Shown: one piece after another, positions 33,201 through 43,280 of the stretch | How positions within the stretch are numbered: position 1 is the first letter of the stretch | Layout: every line of letters begins with the position of its first letter | Assembly: GCF_032362555.1 (NCBI RefSeq) | Contig: NC_083513.1 | Location: 5,146,001 to 5,210,000, forward strand | Direction: 5' to 3' | From: Amyelois transitella | Taxonomy: Eukaryota > Arthropoda > Insecta > Lepidoptera > Pyralidae | Length of the DNA stretch: 64,000 nt | Translations under genes and position numbers: made by a program | Notes under the pieces: generated by a model | What the model saw: the letters and a program-made list of their open reading frames with translations, nothing else | Databases searched by the model: none | What the model was told of the DNA's origin: nothing

Positions 33201-35446
33201 GGCTTATTTGAGTTTGATTGTCTACAAAAAGAATCCCAAGATTATCTTCTTCTCTTATATCTTGATTGACTTTTATTACTTGAGTGGAACACAAGCATTA
33301 ATGGTCAATATTCTGATATATTTCGATACTAAAATCTTATATTTTTTATTCAGGACAACGGCGAAACCCCCTCAGTTAAATTCATAAGGAAAGTCAACAT
33401 ACCTGATGACTTCTTTACGAGTCTGCAGCTTCAGAAAAAAGATGGAACTGCCGATGATAATGCACAAGAAATAAAAAATTCTGGTCAACTAGTACTCAAT
33501 AACAATAAAACCAATAGCCCAGAAAAGCCAACAGCTACAGTCCCAAATATTATAAGGAATTTCACTAAGTGTCCTGAGTTAGAAGCAAGATTAAATAAAA
33601 ATTCAAGAGAGCCGTTGGATATGGACATGCTTGACTATTCAATGGGGTACAACGATTTTGAGTCCGATGATATAGAAGAAACTTATTCGGATGACTATAG
33701 TCAGAATCAAGATCATATTACGGAAGAATGGAAAGACGATTTTCCTGAGGAAAATGAACTGGCAGCGAAATCACATGCCGATAATAATAACAATAATTTT
33801 GAAATCCTTGTAGGGAGTTTGATGGAGGAAATAAGACAAACGACTGTAAAAGTACACGAGTTTTGGTAAATATTTGTTTGTATTTGGGTACCGACATTGT
33901 GGCGCGCATAGAATACGGAAAAATATAAAGAGTGCAGGTGAATATGACGTTGCAACTGATGGTTGTGATGCCATAACGTCTTCATATTGCATTATTTCTG
34001 CGATTTAGACGATCGCACAACATTAATACAAGATTGCATTTCTATTCCGTTATTCCGATTTCTATGGTTTCTTGAATGTCTATTCCATAAAATCGTGGGT
34101 TGCCGCATTTAAAATCAAATCAAAAATATGTTTTGTTTTTTTTTATAGTAAAAAAGCACATGATGAAATGCTCTCTGGAAACATGCAAACAAATAGAAGA
34201 AATGAAATTATAGACAGAGCTCAAAAAGCAAATGCACATATACAGAACATGTCCAACTCTTTCAGGAGGTAAGAATAATTATAGCTATTTCAGACATGGC
34301 TTTCTTTTTATAGACTTAGTAGTGTTCAATGACAATCTTTTATCTCCTCTTTACCCCGTTTATTCGCATTAAAAAGTAGCCTATGTTCTTCCTCTGTGTC
34401 AACTCTATATCTGTACCTTTCATCAAAATGGATTCAGTGGTTTAGGCGTGAAACGGCAACAAACAGACAAAGTTACTTTCACATTAATAATATGTAGGGA
34501 TTTCTATTTATCTACTGGTTTGGTTGGCATTACCCACAGCAACGATCGTTATTGGCCTAAATCGGCCAATAACGATCTTTACAAAATAAATTGAATTTAT
34601 ATCGACGCACGATTAGTGTATTTATTTATTCATACTTGATTGTACAAAATACAATCTTTATGGATCCAATTATGCTAAAAAAATATCTCCTAGTCAACCA
34701 TTGGATTCTTTTGTGTAGGTGATTATTTATTACAGACTTCAATCGTGTTCCTATGGTCACGGAGAGGGTCTCTTCAACTACACGTTATCTTATGTAATAT
34801 ATAATTTGCTGGAGATTTGTATTTGAGACTTTACTGCACCACCGAGCTTTTTACTTTTGTTAAATGGCAACATAATATTTTGTTTGCTATTTTAGGATAC
34901 AGGATGGATATATGAATCAAAACGGTGATGGTTTTCGATCTCGACTAAGAGAAGCTGGCATTCTCATGAATGACAAGGAAGAGTTGGTATATAGGTGAGA
35001 ATTAAATTGTAGAAAAACTAAAATGTGTAGAAATTTCATAAAAAAATATAATATCATTAAGCCTATTAGACTTTTTGAGACTATTGGATCTGTCTTCTCC
35101 GCAAGAGATATAGACGTTATTATATGTATGAATGTAAATAATAGTTTACAGCTTTGGATACATCTGGGTAATTATCAGATGAATAGTTAAATAAGAATGT
35201 TTTTAGTACTACTTATTATGGCTCATAATGGGAAGGCGATCTTTACATTAAAATTATTAATCTTTAAAATCAAATAAATATCTTCATACACTCTTTTGAA
35301 TAGCGAATTTCAATAAACAAAGTTTTATGTTTTATGTTTTCTAATAGTTGTGATGTTGTTTTAGAAATGTAATTGGCTCCTGCATCGAACAAGGGGATAC
35401 TCTTTTAGAATCCATTACCACAGTTATAGATGCTATAAAGGCATAA
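27298..35446 (+). CDS. SWT1: SWT1-like RNA endoribonuclease (WW + PIN + C-terminal helical domain)
   Basis: SWT1 proteins are nuclear PIN-domain endoribonucleases acting in mRNP quality control. Coding exons: 27298-27459, 27886-28531, 28906-29060, 29532-29688, 30097-30237, 30618-30706, 30847-32041, 32194-32273, 32533-32689, 32948-33108, 33354-33865, 34149-34268, 34896-34994, 35365-35446 (TAA). Phases join to 1,251 residues. A WW domain (WVVSRSKSYPGRIYYFN...VW) spans about residues 24-49. The PIN core shows WYIVVDRNVLMRHF (Asp356) and LMIVRDVMTELQ (Glu388). Later acidic PIN positions read NELKNC and LLCNEEAL, so some Asp are replaced. PPPWTLHEATECIKKIF and the C-terminal exons match the SWT1 helical region. 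The middle is Ser-rich and disordered. An AATAAA lies at about 35690. Confidence 0.82.
27548..27650 (+). repeat. Short interspersed element A, truncated old copy
   Basis: ATTTGAATCTCAATTCAATC, CAGTCTTTTCAAGACTGTGGG and CTACCCTGCAAGGGATGTAG keep element A order. SWT1 intron 1. Confidence 0.6.
28700..28870 (+). repeat. Short interspersed element A, degenerate copy
   Basis: GCCGTGTCACAAATATAAAAA, AGAATAGGATCACTACTTC, TCAAGGCTGTTGGCCTC and the ATATGTATGTTTG tail identify it. SWT1 intron 2. Confidence 0.6.
29251..29465 (+). mobile_element. tRNA-derived SINE
   Basis: The head is tRNA-like, with an A box (TGGCGCAGCAGTAGTACGC) and a B box (GGTTCGAATCCC). The body is unrelated, ending AATTTGTCCCATATATATG and an AT-rich tail. 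The missing tRNA 3' half shows this is a SINE, not a functional tRNA gene. SWT1 intron 3. The same family occurs inverted at 63468-63725. Confidence 0.85.
30438..30545 (+). repeat. Short interspersed element A, 3'-truncated
   Basis: GCCGTGTGGTTCCGGGCACC through GGATGTCGTAAAAGGCGACT, stopping near AATAGACTTATAACT. A separate small fragment (GGGTCTGTCTACTCCGTAAGG) lies at 30019-30050, just before the preceding SWT1 exon. Confidence 0.65.
34355..34502 (-). repeat. RTE-like repeat C, decayed
   Basis: AAAAAGTAGCCTATGTTC, TTCATCAAAATGGATTCAG and GTGAAACGGCAACAAACAGAC are inverted family C landmarks. SWT1 intron. Confidence 0.5.
35060..35130 (+). repeat. Short interspersed element A, 3' fragment
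   Basis: TTTTTGAGACTATTGGATCTG, TCTCCGCAAGAGATATAGACG and the ATATGTATG tail. Last SWT1 intron. Confidence 0.55.
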
Positions 35447-35954
35447 CTATTATGTTAACCCGTTAACGCCCAAGTTAAAAGTTAATGGCTAATTCTGTAC
35501 CTATGCAGGTACAGAGGGCGGTAATGGGTTAATAAATGTGATAAAGAGATCTGTGAGTATTCTGATCCAATGGACTTTTAGATATAATTCATAATATGTG
35601 CATACAACATAGTTTATTTTACAAGTTTTATTTTTAAGTGTACATATTATTTTATATACTTTAATTTAAACATTGCTTTAGTAATTAAGAAATAAAACCA
35701 GGGCAATTGAATTGTTTTCTTGTTCGTTTTATTTACATTTTCATTTATTTCAGAAAATTGATCTTTTAAAGAAAATCATACATAACTGAATATTTTGCAC
35801 AACCGTTTATATTGATAAGAACGTTACATAATTATTCATACAAAATAAATACACATTCATGAGAATAAACAACACACTATACACATCATGGCACAATAGT
35901 CTTATTTCATCATGGATCAGTTGATTGTAAAATCAATCAACTAGAACATAAAGA
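35447..35954. terminator. Convergent 3' ends of SWT1 and the 69-residue membrane protein gene
   Basis: SWT1's AATAAA is near 35690. On the minus strand AATAAA-like sites are read at about 35740-35750 and 35845. Nothing else is seen in the gap. Confidence 0.5.
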
Positions 35955-36892
35955 TTAGAATCCTTTGCCGTCCACCATGGATTGTGCGCAGTATTTCGGG
36001 AACTGTACTACCGTTAGCAGGAAGTCTGTAAGACCCTGAAAATACAGAAAGTGTTAATTAAGGTTAAATTGCTCTATGTTAAACAACAGTCTCCTTGGCG
36101 GAACAAGCAGTATTCGCTACTTTAATTTTTATTATTCACGTTGTGTGAGTATTAGCTCATTGTGCTATGATTTTACGATGGCCTCTGTGGCCTATCGTTA
36201 CGTTCGTGCATCTTGAATCACAAGGTCCGGCGTTCAATTCTAAGTATATCAGATTATAATTTAAAATGTTTTTTTTTCCTTACTTGCTACTAATATTTAA
36301 CACCAGCTGAAATTTAATTAAAACAATGTTTGCTTTTATATAAAATCGATTCTTAAATCGGGAAGCAGACTCCAGTACCCCAGGCCTCGGAGCATAGTGG
36401 CGGAGGGTACAACTGGGAACTCGCTAAGAGATATCCTTTCAGCGCAGCAGTTCCGACATTCTTTTATTCTCTTTTTTGATTATAGACACTTATGATGTGA
36501 CTCATAAAAGTATGCGGTATATGATTTTACTAGCTATGCCCCGGGGTTTCCTTCCCGGCGGAAATTCAGGACTAAAAGTACTTTTTTATGTTATACTAGT
36601 TTTTAGTTGACCCATGTATTAAATTTTATCACAATCCGTTCAGTAGTTTTTGCATGAAACAGTAACAAACACACACATCCACAAATCTTTACAAATATTG
36701 TGTTTATAATATTATGAAGTAGTAAGGATAGGGTAGGAGTAGGATATAGTTTTATAAACTTACCGATAACGCTTCTATGCATACTGTGAAGGGTAGTACA
36801 AGTATGTATATTCCCGCGGCGATGCCAGCTATCCAAAACGATATGAAGATTAGAATAATGAGCCAAATGACGGAAAACAACACGTTGCCCAT
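35955..36892 (-). CDS. Small 69-residue hydrophobic membrane protein, two coding exons
   Basis: Exons 36892-36764 and 36035-35955 (TAA) join in phase to give 69 residues. Residues 6-35 are almost continuously hydrophobic (VLFSVIWLIILIFISFWIAG then IAAGIYILVLPF), consistent with one long or two short membrane helices. The tail is LTDFLLTVVQFPKYCAQSMV-DGKGF. The splice sites are clean, and the bases 5' of the ATG end in a good acceptor, so a non-coding first exon is expected (39687-39810 is a candidate). I believe similar MGN-starting, PFTVC-containing small proteins occur widely in insects, but cannot name one or give a function. Confidence 0.7.
36178..36250 (+). repeat. Decayed tRNA-SINE head
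   Basis: GATGGCCTCTGTGGCC and GGTCCGGCGTTCAATTCT preserve worn A- and B-box regions of the tRNA-derived SINE family. It lies in the intron of the small membrane protein gene. Confidence 0.4.
36531..36730 (-). repeat. RTE-like repeat C, inverted copy
   Basis: ACTAGCTATGCCCCGGGG, then TTTTATCACAATCCGTTCAG, AGTTTTTGCATGAAACAG and TTATAATATTATGAAGTAGT follow the family C order on the minus strand. Intronic. Confidence 0.6.
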
Positions 36893-36959
36893 TATCTGAA
36901 AAGAAAGCAGGGTTATCATTCCAATGACATAATGAAGGCCGATCCGCACATATATGTAT

Positions 36960-37169
36960 ACTAGGGGCCGCCCGCGACTTCGTCCGCATGGAAACCCTAT
37001 CAAACCCGCGGGAACTCCGGGATAAAAAGTAGCCTATATGTTATTCTGGGTCTTCAGCTATCTACATACCAAATTTCATCGTAATCTGTTCAGTAGTTTT
37101 TGCGTGAAAGAGTAACAAACATCCATACATCCATACAAACTTTCGCCTTTATAATAGTAGTAGGATTGT
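36960..37169 (-). repeat. RTE-like repeat C, well preserved inverted copy
   Basis: GGCCGCCCGCGACTTCGTCC, GGGATAAAAAGTAGCCTATAT, CTGGGTCTTCAGCTATCTAC, ACCAAATTTCATCGTAATC and TTTCGCCTTTATAATAGTAG make this the clearest family C copy in the window. Confidence 0.7.
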
Positions 37170-37209
37170 TGCATACCGTACTCTTCAGTCAGTTTACATT
37201 GACGAGGCA

Positions 37210-37390
37210 TCTTCTTTCATGAAGGAAGCAAGGGCCAATAAACTTGGGATTCTTTTAGGAGAGGGGCTGTCAATATTTGAATCTCAAATGCAGCATTAAG
37301 CCATACCTGTGATAGCGAGCTTAGAGAACGTCTTTTCAAGACTATAAGCTCTGTCTACGCTATAAGGTTTTACGACGTGAGTGATTATTT
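37210..37390 (+). repeat. Short interspersed element A, old copy
   Basis: AACTTGGGATTCTTTTAGGAG, TTTGAATCTCAAATGCAGC and GTCTTTTCAAGACTATAAGC keep element A order with many substitutions. Confidence 0.5.
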
Positions 37391-39686
37391 TTTTTATCAA
37401 CAAATTAATTCTTTTAACAATCATACTTTGTAAAAAGCACGGAATAATCATAGCATAACGTCATAGCTATTGTAGTGCAGTTAGCGGTGACGCATCCTGC
37501 CTAGCAATGCATTGGTGCGTAGGAACACTCGAACATTAATTTATGTTTTATACCGCTAACGTTAGCCTACTTCTCATCATACTGGATATGCGTTTGGACG
37601 ACTGTACAAGAATAAGATGAACCACTACAGATCGTACAGTCACAGATGTTAATATTTAGTAATGTATTATGGTGTATTTTCTACCACAGATGAAATGCAT
37701 TCAATAAAAGAAAATTTGGTATGGAAAAATGAAAAATACGTAACACAATAGATAGTAGTTTTTTTACTTTTGTAATTAGAAAACCTTAGACTATCTTTCT
37801 ACTTAATTATAAATTAGAAAACTAATCTAACCAATAATTAAGTACTAAATTTTCCAAGTATTGGAATTTTCTAGTATTATCAGTTTGGCGGAAAAGTATT
37901 CTTCCAAAAATGTGATTACATTCTCAGTATCTCGCAATGAGTCACTATATAAGCATTTAAGCTAATAATCTAATCGTATTTTTGTTGCGGTAACTATTTA
38001 AACGTATCTAACATGTATTTTGTAACCTACAGTACATAACATAATATCATATCTAAACATATTGCTTTGCGTAAAATTTAATCATCTCTAAATCCCCCTT
38101 TGTGATTATCATATACATATATATAACTTATATTTATCTCTCACGGCGTAGACAGAGCCAACACTCTTTAAAGACTGAAAGAGAGTTAATGACAGGTTTT
38201 AAAAATATTTTAATAAAAGGTCAAAAGTATAATAATTGAGGAACCACGAAGCGATACTAAACTTAAATGTGTCACTTGATATCTTATCTACATCCGCACT
38301 ACCTATACACATACGCTGTGCATCCAAATCTCCGTGGCCTTACCGTTTGCCGTGCATGGACTGGTGAAAGTTATCGACCTAAGTCAATGAACGCGATAAC
38401 ACAAATGCGCACTTAATTAGAGGAATTGGGGTGTTGTATGATTTTACCGATAAATTAGTTATTTTCAGACGTTTGCGCTGCGTTGAACATAGTTAGAACA
38501 AGTTATAATTAGCCATTTTAACACTTCTTAATGGACACGTCATGAATACTACAAATACGCTTGTGTTAGACGCGAGTAACTAAGTCTCGTTGGCTTTGAT
38601 ATCGTTTTTGAATACAGGAAGACTAGATAAGTTATACTGTAGGATGAAGGTAATTTGTATATTTAATGTACAGTCAACGATACAAAGCCATTTATCCACG
38701 GCTTAATTTTGGTTCGTATAAACAGGGGGTTGTTTCATTATCGCTTAGGCGGCTATTAATAAACAGTACCTATTAAATTAATTAATATTTACCCATGCTC
38801 CTATGACTTCAAGCCATTCTTAAAACTCAAAGTTATTGCTTACTGCTTAACATGATTCGAAAAGGTTTTATACCTACCTAATTATCCTGCTAGGAAACTT
38901 TTATGAATACGTATTCTAAACCTAGTAAAGTGCCTTAATAGAAATTTGGTTAATATATGTCAGTCAATGCCAAGTTTATAAAACGCTACCTGCTTTTAAG
39001 ATTTTGTTCCACAAACAGAGAAACTTGATACTAATTTTGTCGAAGAAGAAAAAAATACCCCCTGCCTACCCTTACGCGACGGGTGAGCGTGGCTTCGGCT
39101 CCGAGAAGGATGGGCTTGTTTAAATATTTTTTTATTATCTGGCAATGAAGCAGAATTAATGAGGGTTGTGTTTTCTCGCATCCTGAGCACGCCCAAATAA
39201 AAAAATTAAATGAATGAACATAATAGATACATGGCTAGTTCGACATCAATAAAAAGATCGAAATTAATTAATATCGACTTAATTGTTAATGTATGTATAT
39301 TAAAGTACCTAATGAGGGTATGTAACAACTTCGTAATTTAAAACTTGTTGTTAATTTCAACCTACCTATTAAAATTCAAAATGGGCCGTATGCGTGTTGA
39401 TTCCCTTTTCAGTCACTAACAGAAAATAGTCTACATTTTATCTACAGTTAAAGTTGTTGTAAATTTTATGTAGTGTTATTTCTCATTTAAAGGCAAACCT
39501 ACGATCATAATAATGAATTATATCACCTTATTCAAATGATATCACTATACCACCGAGATAGTACACCGGTACCAGTTTGAGTAAACTATCGTGGGCAGCA
39601 TCGTAGGCGTATTTTTCGCCCGGTGGGCACTAACAAACCAGTTATGTTTGACTTGATAATTTTAAAAATAGAAAACGTAAACATAC

Positions 39687-39810
39687 CTCACTGTTTTTGT
39701 AGCCTTCCGATACACACGCACGAACGCAATGACGTCTTATCACGTTGGTTTCCAATACGGTACTGCAGTCGCATCGAGACGACCAAGTGGCCTACCTTGA
39801 ATACCCTTAT
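39687..39810 (-). other. Candidate 5' non-coding exon of the small membrane protein gene
   Basis: On the minus strand AACAGTGAG|GTATGT is a strong donor, and the 120 bases before it are less AT-rich than the surroundings. Splicing to the acceptor at 36895 would place the transcription start near 39800. There is no direct proof. Confidence 0.3.
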
Positions 39811-40389
39811 CTAGGTGACGATGACGGAATGTTGACGCTCCACCGATGATTCCAGTGTACTCACAAATCATCATAAGCGAAAAAAGTTCGTGACATTCAT
39901 TTTTGAACTAATATACTCGTAGTAGGTAAGTTCTTATTCAAAGATTCAGCGCCTGGAGGAAGATGGTAAGAACTTCCAGATGTTGGTCCTTCATGAAACA
40001 CCACAAAACACAAGAAATATTTCAAGGTTAGATCGGTGTAATTGACTGGTGCTTTTACTATGAATCTCTAGCCTAATTTGTAGATGAATAATAAGCTCTT
40101 CATTCTTGAATCTTTGGAATGTATTATGCATCTGCATAGCAACCTACATAGTTTTAAGAATATCATTGCTGTAAATGACTTCACTTAAGTAGGTATCAGA
40201 GGGACAATAAACCATTTTCGACGATTTTCATACATATGTAGCTTTGAGTACAGAATCAACAACACATGCGATACATTGGACCATCTGTTAGGATCTGTTG
40301 GCTGGGATGGATCTTGTGCCACCATTTATTCTAAGGGCGCAATAAATTCCAATCTCGTTTTAACTATCCCAATCTCAACTACCTAATAT

Positions 40390-40680
40390 TACCTATAAAT
40401 GCAAAAGCACCAAGTCTTGTTTGTTTGTTTGTAAATATTTTTTTTTATTGCATAACAAATTTACCGAATAGTAGGACAAAAACAATTATGCACAACGGCC
40501 CACTTTTTATGTTTGTTTGTGTAAGGGGCCTCTACATAGTTAACCAACTGAACCGATTTTGATGAAACTTAGTACAAATATAGTTAGTAGACCTTATAAA
40601 GGGACATAGGCTCCTTTCTATGCTGATTCCTACGGGAACGAAAAAGGGCGAATTTTAGTTTTACGTAAGTAAAGTTGCGA
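40390..40680 (+). repeat. RTE-like repeat C, decayed
   Basis: CCTATAAATGCAAAAGC, AACCAACTGAACCGATTTTG, ATGAAACTTAGTACAAATA and AAGGGACATAGGCTCCTTTC are family C blocks; a foreign AT-rich piece interrupts them. Confidence 0.5.
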
Positions 40681-40829
40681 ATTATAAAGAAACTTATTTG
40701 TAGGTAACGTAGGTACGGTTTGATTGGTGGGTACTTATTTTTATCACACATAATATCACAAAGGGCCTTTCTATTAGTGGAACACTAGCATTTTTATTAT
40801 ACCTACTTAAAATGAAACTGTATGTATGG

Positions 40830-41050
40830 CTTTCGAGAGATCGGTTAGCCTGCAAAGGTAGCGTAGGTCAGACTACTACAGTAGTCGCTTCGTGTTAAAA
40901 CCTGACTTACCTGACTGACATGAATGAATCGTGGCTACAGACGGACCCCGGGTATCTCTCTAGAGAAGTCAGGATGCCATCGTGATTAACGCCAGGAGAT
41001 ATCTCAGGCGAAACTTATTATGTAGCAGTGTAGGTCAGATATGATTTTAA
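40830..41050 (+). repeat. Interspersed repeat, family D
   Basis: It contains GCTTCGTGTTAAAACCTGAC, ACGGACCCCGGGTATCTCTC and ATTAACGCCAGGAGATATC, in the order seen at 57855-58045. The class is unknown; it is recurrent in this window. Confidence 0.55.
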
Positions 41051-41695
41051 TGAGTAGACTATAAAAGTAAATCTGAGGCCGCACGAAGCGACTTCCGTAG
41101 TCCCTTATTCTCATCTCCGTGATCTGGAAAAAAATAAATAAATGGAGGACCATAAACCCAGCTTGAATCAATGGTTGCTGAACAGGACAATTTTTTATTC
41201 ACTTAGTCGACTCTTACAATAACCAAGAGAGAGAGATGCAATTCCTAAAGTGTCGGGAGTTTTGGAGTGTCAAACACGTTTACATACCTATTGTTTCACT
41301 CTACTCACATAGCAAATTAGTCCAGCAGCGTAAAGTTGCAGGGACAAATTACAATTGCAAAGTGAGTAGAGCCCTTTAATTTTGACAACGGAGTAAATCA
41401 ATCAAAGTCAATACATTTGTCTTGTCACTTTTGTTTGGATTGTGAATGTAAAAGTAAAGTTTTGTTTTATGCATGTTCATCATATTTTCATTTTTTTGAG
41501 CTTAAATAATTATCGTGACAGTGATTCAGTTATATTAATATAAGTACATTACATATAGAATACAATTTGTCTAGGTATGTAGTTTCTTTATCTAGTTAAA
41601 AAACGGCTAATTAATAACTGCGTACGAATGTAAACATCTTTTTAAATAATTTACTCACATAGCTGTTTTCCACAAAGATTGATCGTTTTATAGCA

Positions 41696-42475
41696 ATGGC
41701 TGGATATTTTGAAGAAATGGGTTGGCGAGAACTGGCTGAGGGCGAGCAACCTAATCATTTATTACATATGGCTCGATTTCTGATTGACTTTGGAATGTAT
41801 GAGGACAATTTTTCTGGAGAATGGCCAAGGTAAATATTCTATCATTATTCGCACTTTTCATTGATTCTTCAGAACCTTTCATCTCTTCTTATCCACTGAC
41901 ATTGTTATGGACTATTTAATGCACACTTTATTATGTTTATTCTTTACTTAGGTATAATGTATTTCAGGTTGCCTCCTCCAGCTTCAAAAGAAGTGGTTAA
42001 AAATCTACCAGAGGTGGTAATAGATGACACCAGTAAGAATTGTCCAATTTGTTTAAAAAACTTCTGTGATGGAGAGAAAGCCAAAGAAATGCCTTGCCAT
42101 CATGTGTTTCATCCTGTCTGCATATTAACTTGGTTGGAGAGGGTAAGTAACTAAATAATAAAATCATAATATTCATCAATTCTTCAAATTAAGTTTAAAG
42201 TGAATTTTCAATTCCATTTAATCTATAAATCTCATTATATATTGCAGACTTTAATAATAAATTGTCAGTAACACGCTTGATTTGATTTATTTCTGAATTA
42301 AATAAGTTAAAAAATGCCTATGTCGATGTTTCTGTTACAGACCAATTCATGCCCTTTCTGCAGATTTGAGCTAGGAACAGATGATGAAGGATATGAGGCT
42401 TTCAAGAAAGAGAAGAAAAGAGCAGAGCAACGAAAAGAGGACTTGGATACTCTTCATAACTCTATGTTTAGCTGA
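41696..42475 (+). CDS. RNF181: RNF181-like RING-H2 E3 ubiquitin ligase
   Basis: RNF181 is a small cytosolic E3 ubiquitin ligase. Exons: 41696-41829, 41968-42142, 42341-42475 (TGA). Phases join to 147 residues (human 153). The N-terminus MAGYFEEMGWRELAEGEQPN and the segment PPPASKEVVKNLPEVVIDD are characteristic of the family. The RING-H2 domain reads CPICLKNF...MPCHHVFHPVCILTWL...NSCPFCRFEL, with the full set of Cys/His zinc ligands. A basic helical tail (EAFKKEKKRAEQRKEDLD) ends the protein. All catalytic-fold residues are present. The next gene begins about 800 bases downstream on the same strand. Confidence 0.93.
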
Positions 42476-43280
42476 TTGACAATGCTATATTAATATATTA
42501 GTATGTCTTATTTTTATAGTTTAAATATGGGGGGCCAGCAACAACCTGCAAAATTTAATGAATAGATGTTTGCCTTATTTCATTATTAAATTAAATCTTA
42601 AACTATCATGCCACACAAGAAATATGTATATCAATTTCCCAATATGTCAATCTTTATAGTAAGAAAATAACCTGAGTGTGTTTTGTTACTCTAATGGTCA
42701 AAATCAACACAAATATTTTATAAAATAAAGATGTGAACATAATGTGTAATTGTGGGTTGTTAATGTAAAAATATTGGTATTGGTCTTTTATACTTATTGT
42801 ATTTTTTTTTCTTGTTGGAATAATATTTGTTAATTTATTTAAATGCACTTTATATAGTTATAATTATTTTTACATTCCATACTATTGTAAAATTGAGTTC
42901 AACTTTCAAAAATATAAAAGTATGTGACATGTTAGGCTTTTATTTTATTTGTTATAGGCTTCTTAGTGATGAATACATTGAAAAGACATTAGATGTGAGT
43001 AGAGCGCAGACATGTACCTTTCTGGAAAAGGGACTATTAAGTAATTGTTTTTGTTCTTAAAGAGAGCAGCAAACATATTTTTGAAGTGTCTGAAATTTTA
43101 AATTCAACCTTCCTGATTTATGAAATCTAAACCTTCCTCAAATTTAGAATAGATAAAAATTTTATTGTTTATGTTTTTTGTCAATGTGACAATATCGATA
43201 TGAATTTATATTTTGTATAAAATAAAATGAAAAAGAAATAAAATATTAAAAAAAATATATTTCATGAAAAAAATAACAAA
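42476..43280 (+). other. RNF181 3' flank and promoter of the five-repeat gene
   Basis: AT-rich; several AATAAA/ATTAAA sites (for example near 42720 and 43220) could end RNF181 transcripts. I see no other gene. Confidence 0.4.

Larger units (their letters stand above)
37391..41695. other. Repeat-rich intergenic/intronic DNA before RNF181
   Basis: No convincing gene apart from one possible 5' non-coding exon. It holds an element A scrap (38126-38185), family C remains (40390-40680), family D (40830-41050) and a very worn element A (about 41185-41275). Its left part is probably the first intron of the small membrane protein gene. Confidence 0.45.

Noticed and set aside
36603-37003. Minus-strand frames of 83-128 codons near the small membrane protein
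   Set aside because: They run through intronic family C repeats and use different frames from, or extend beyond, the spliced 69-residue frame.
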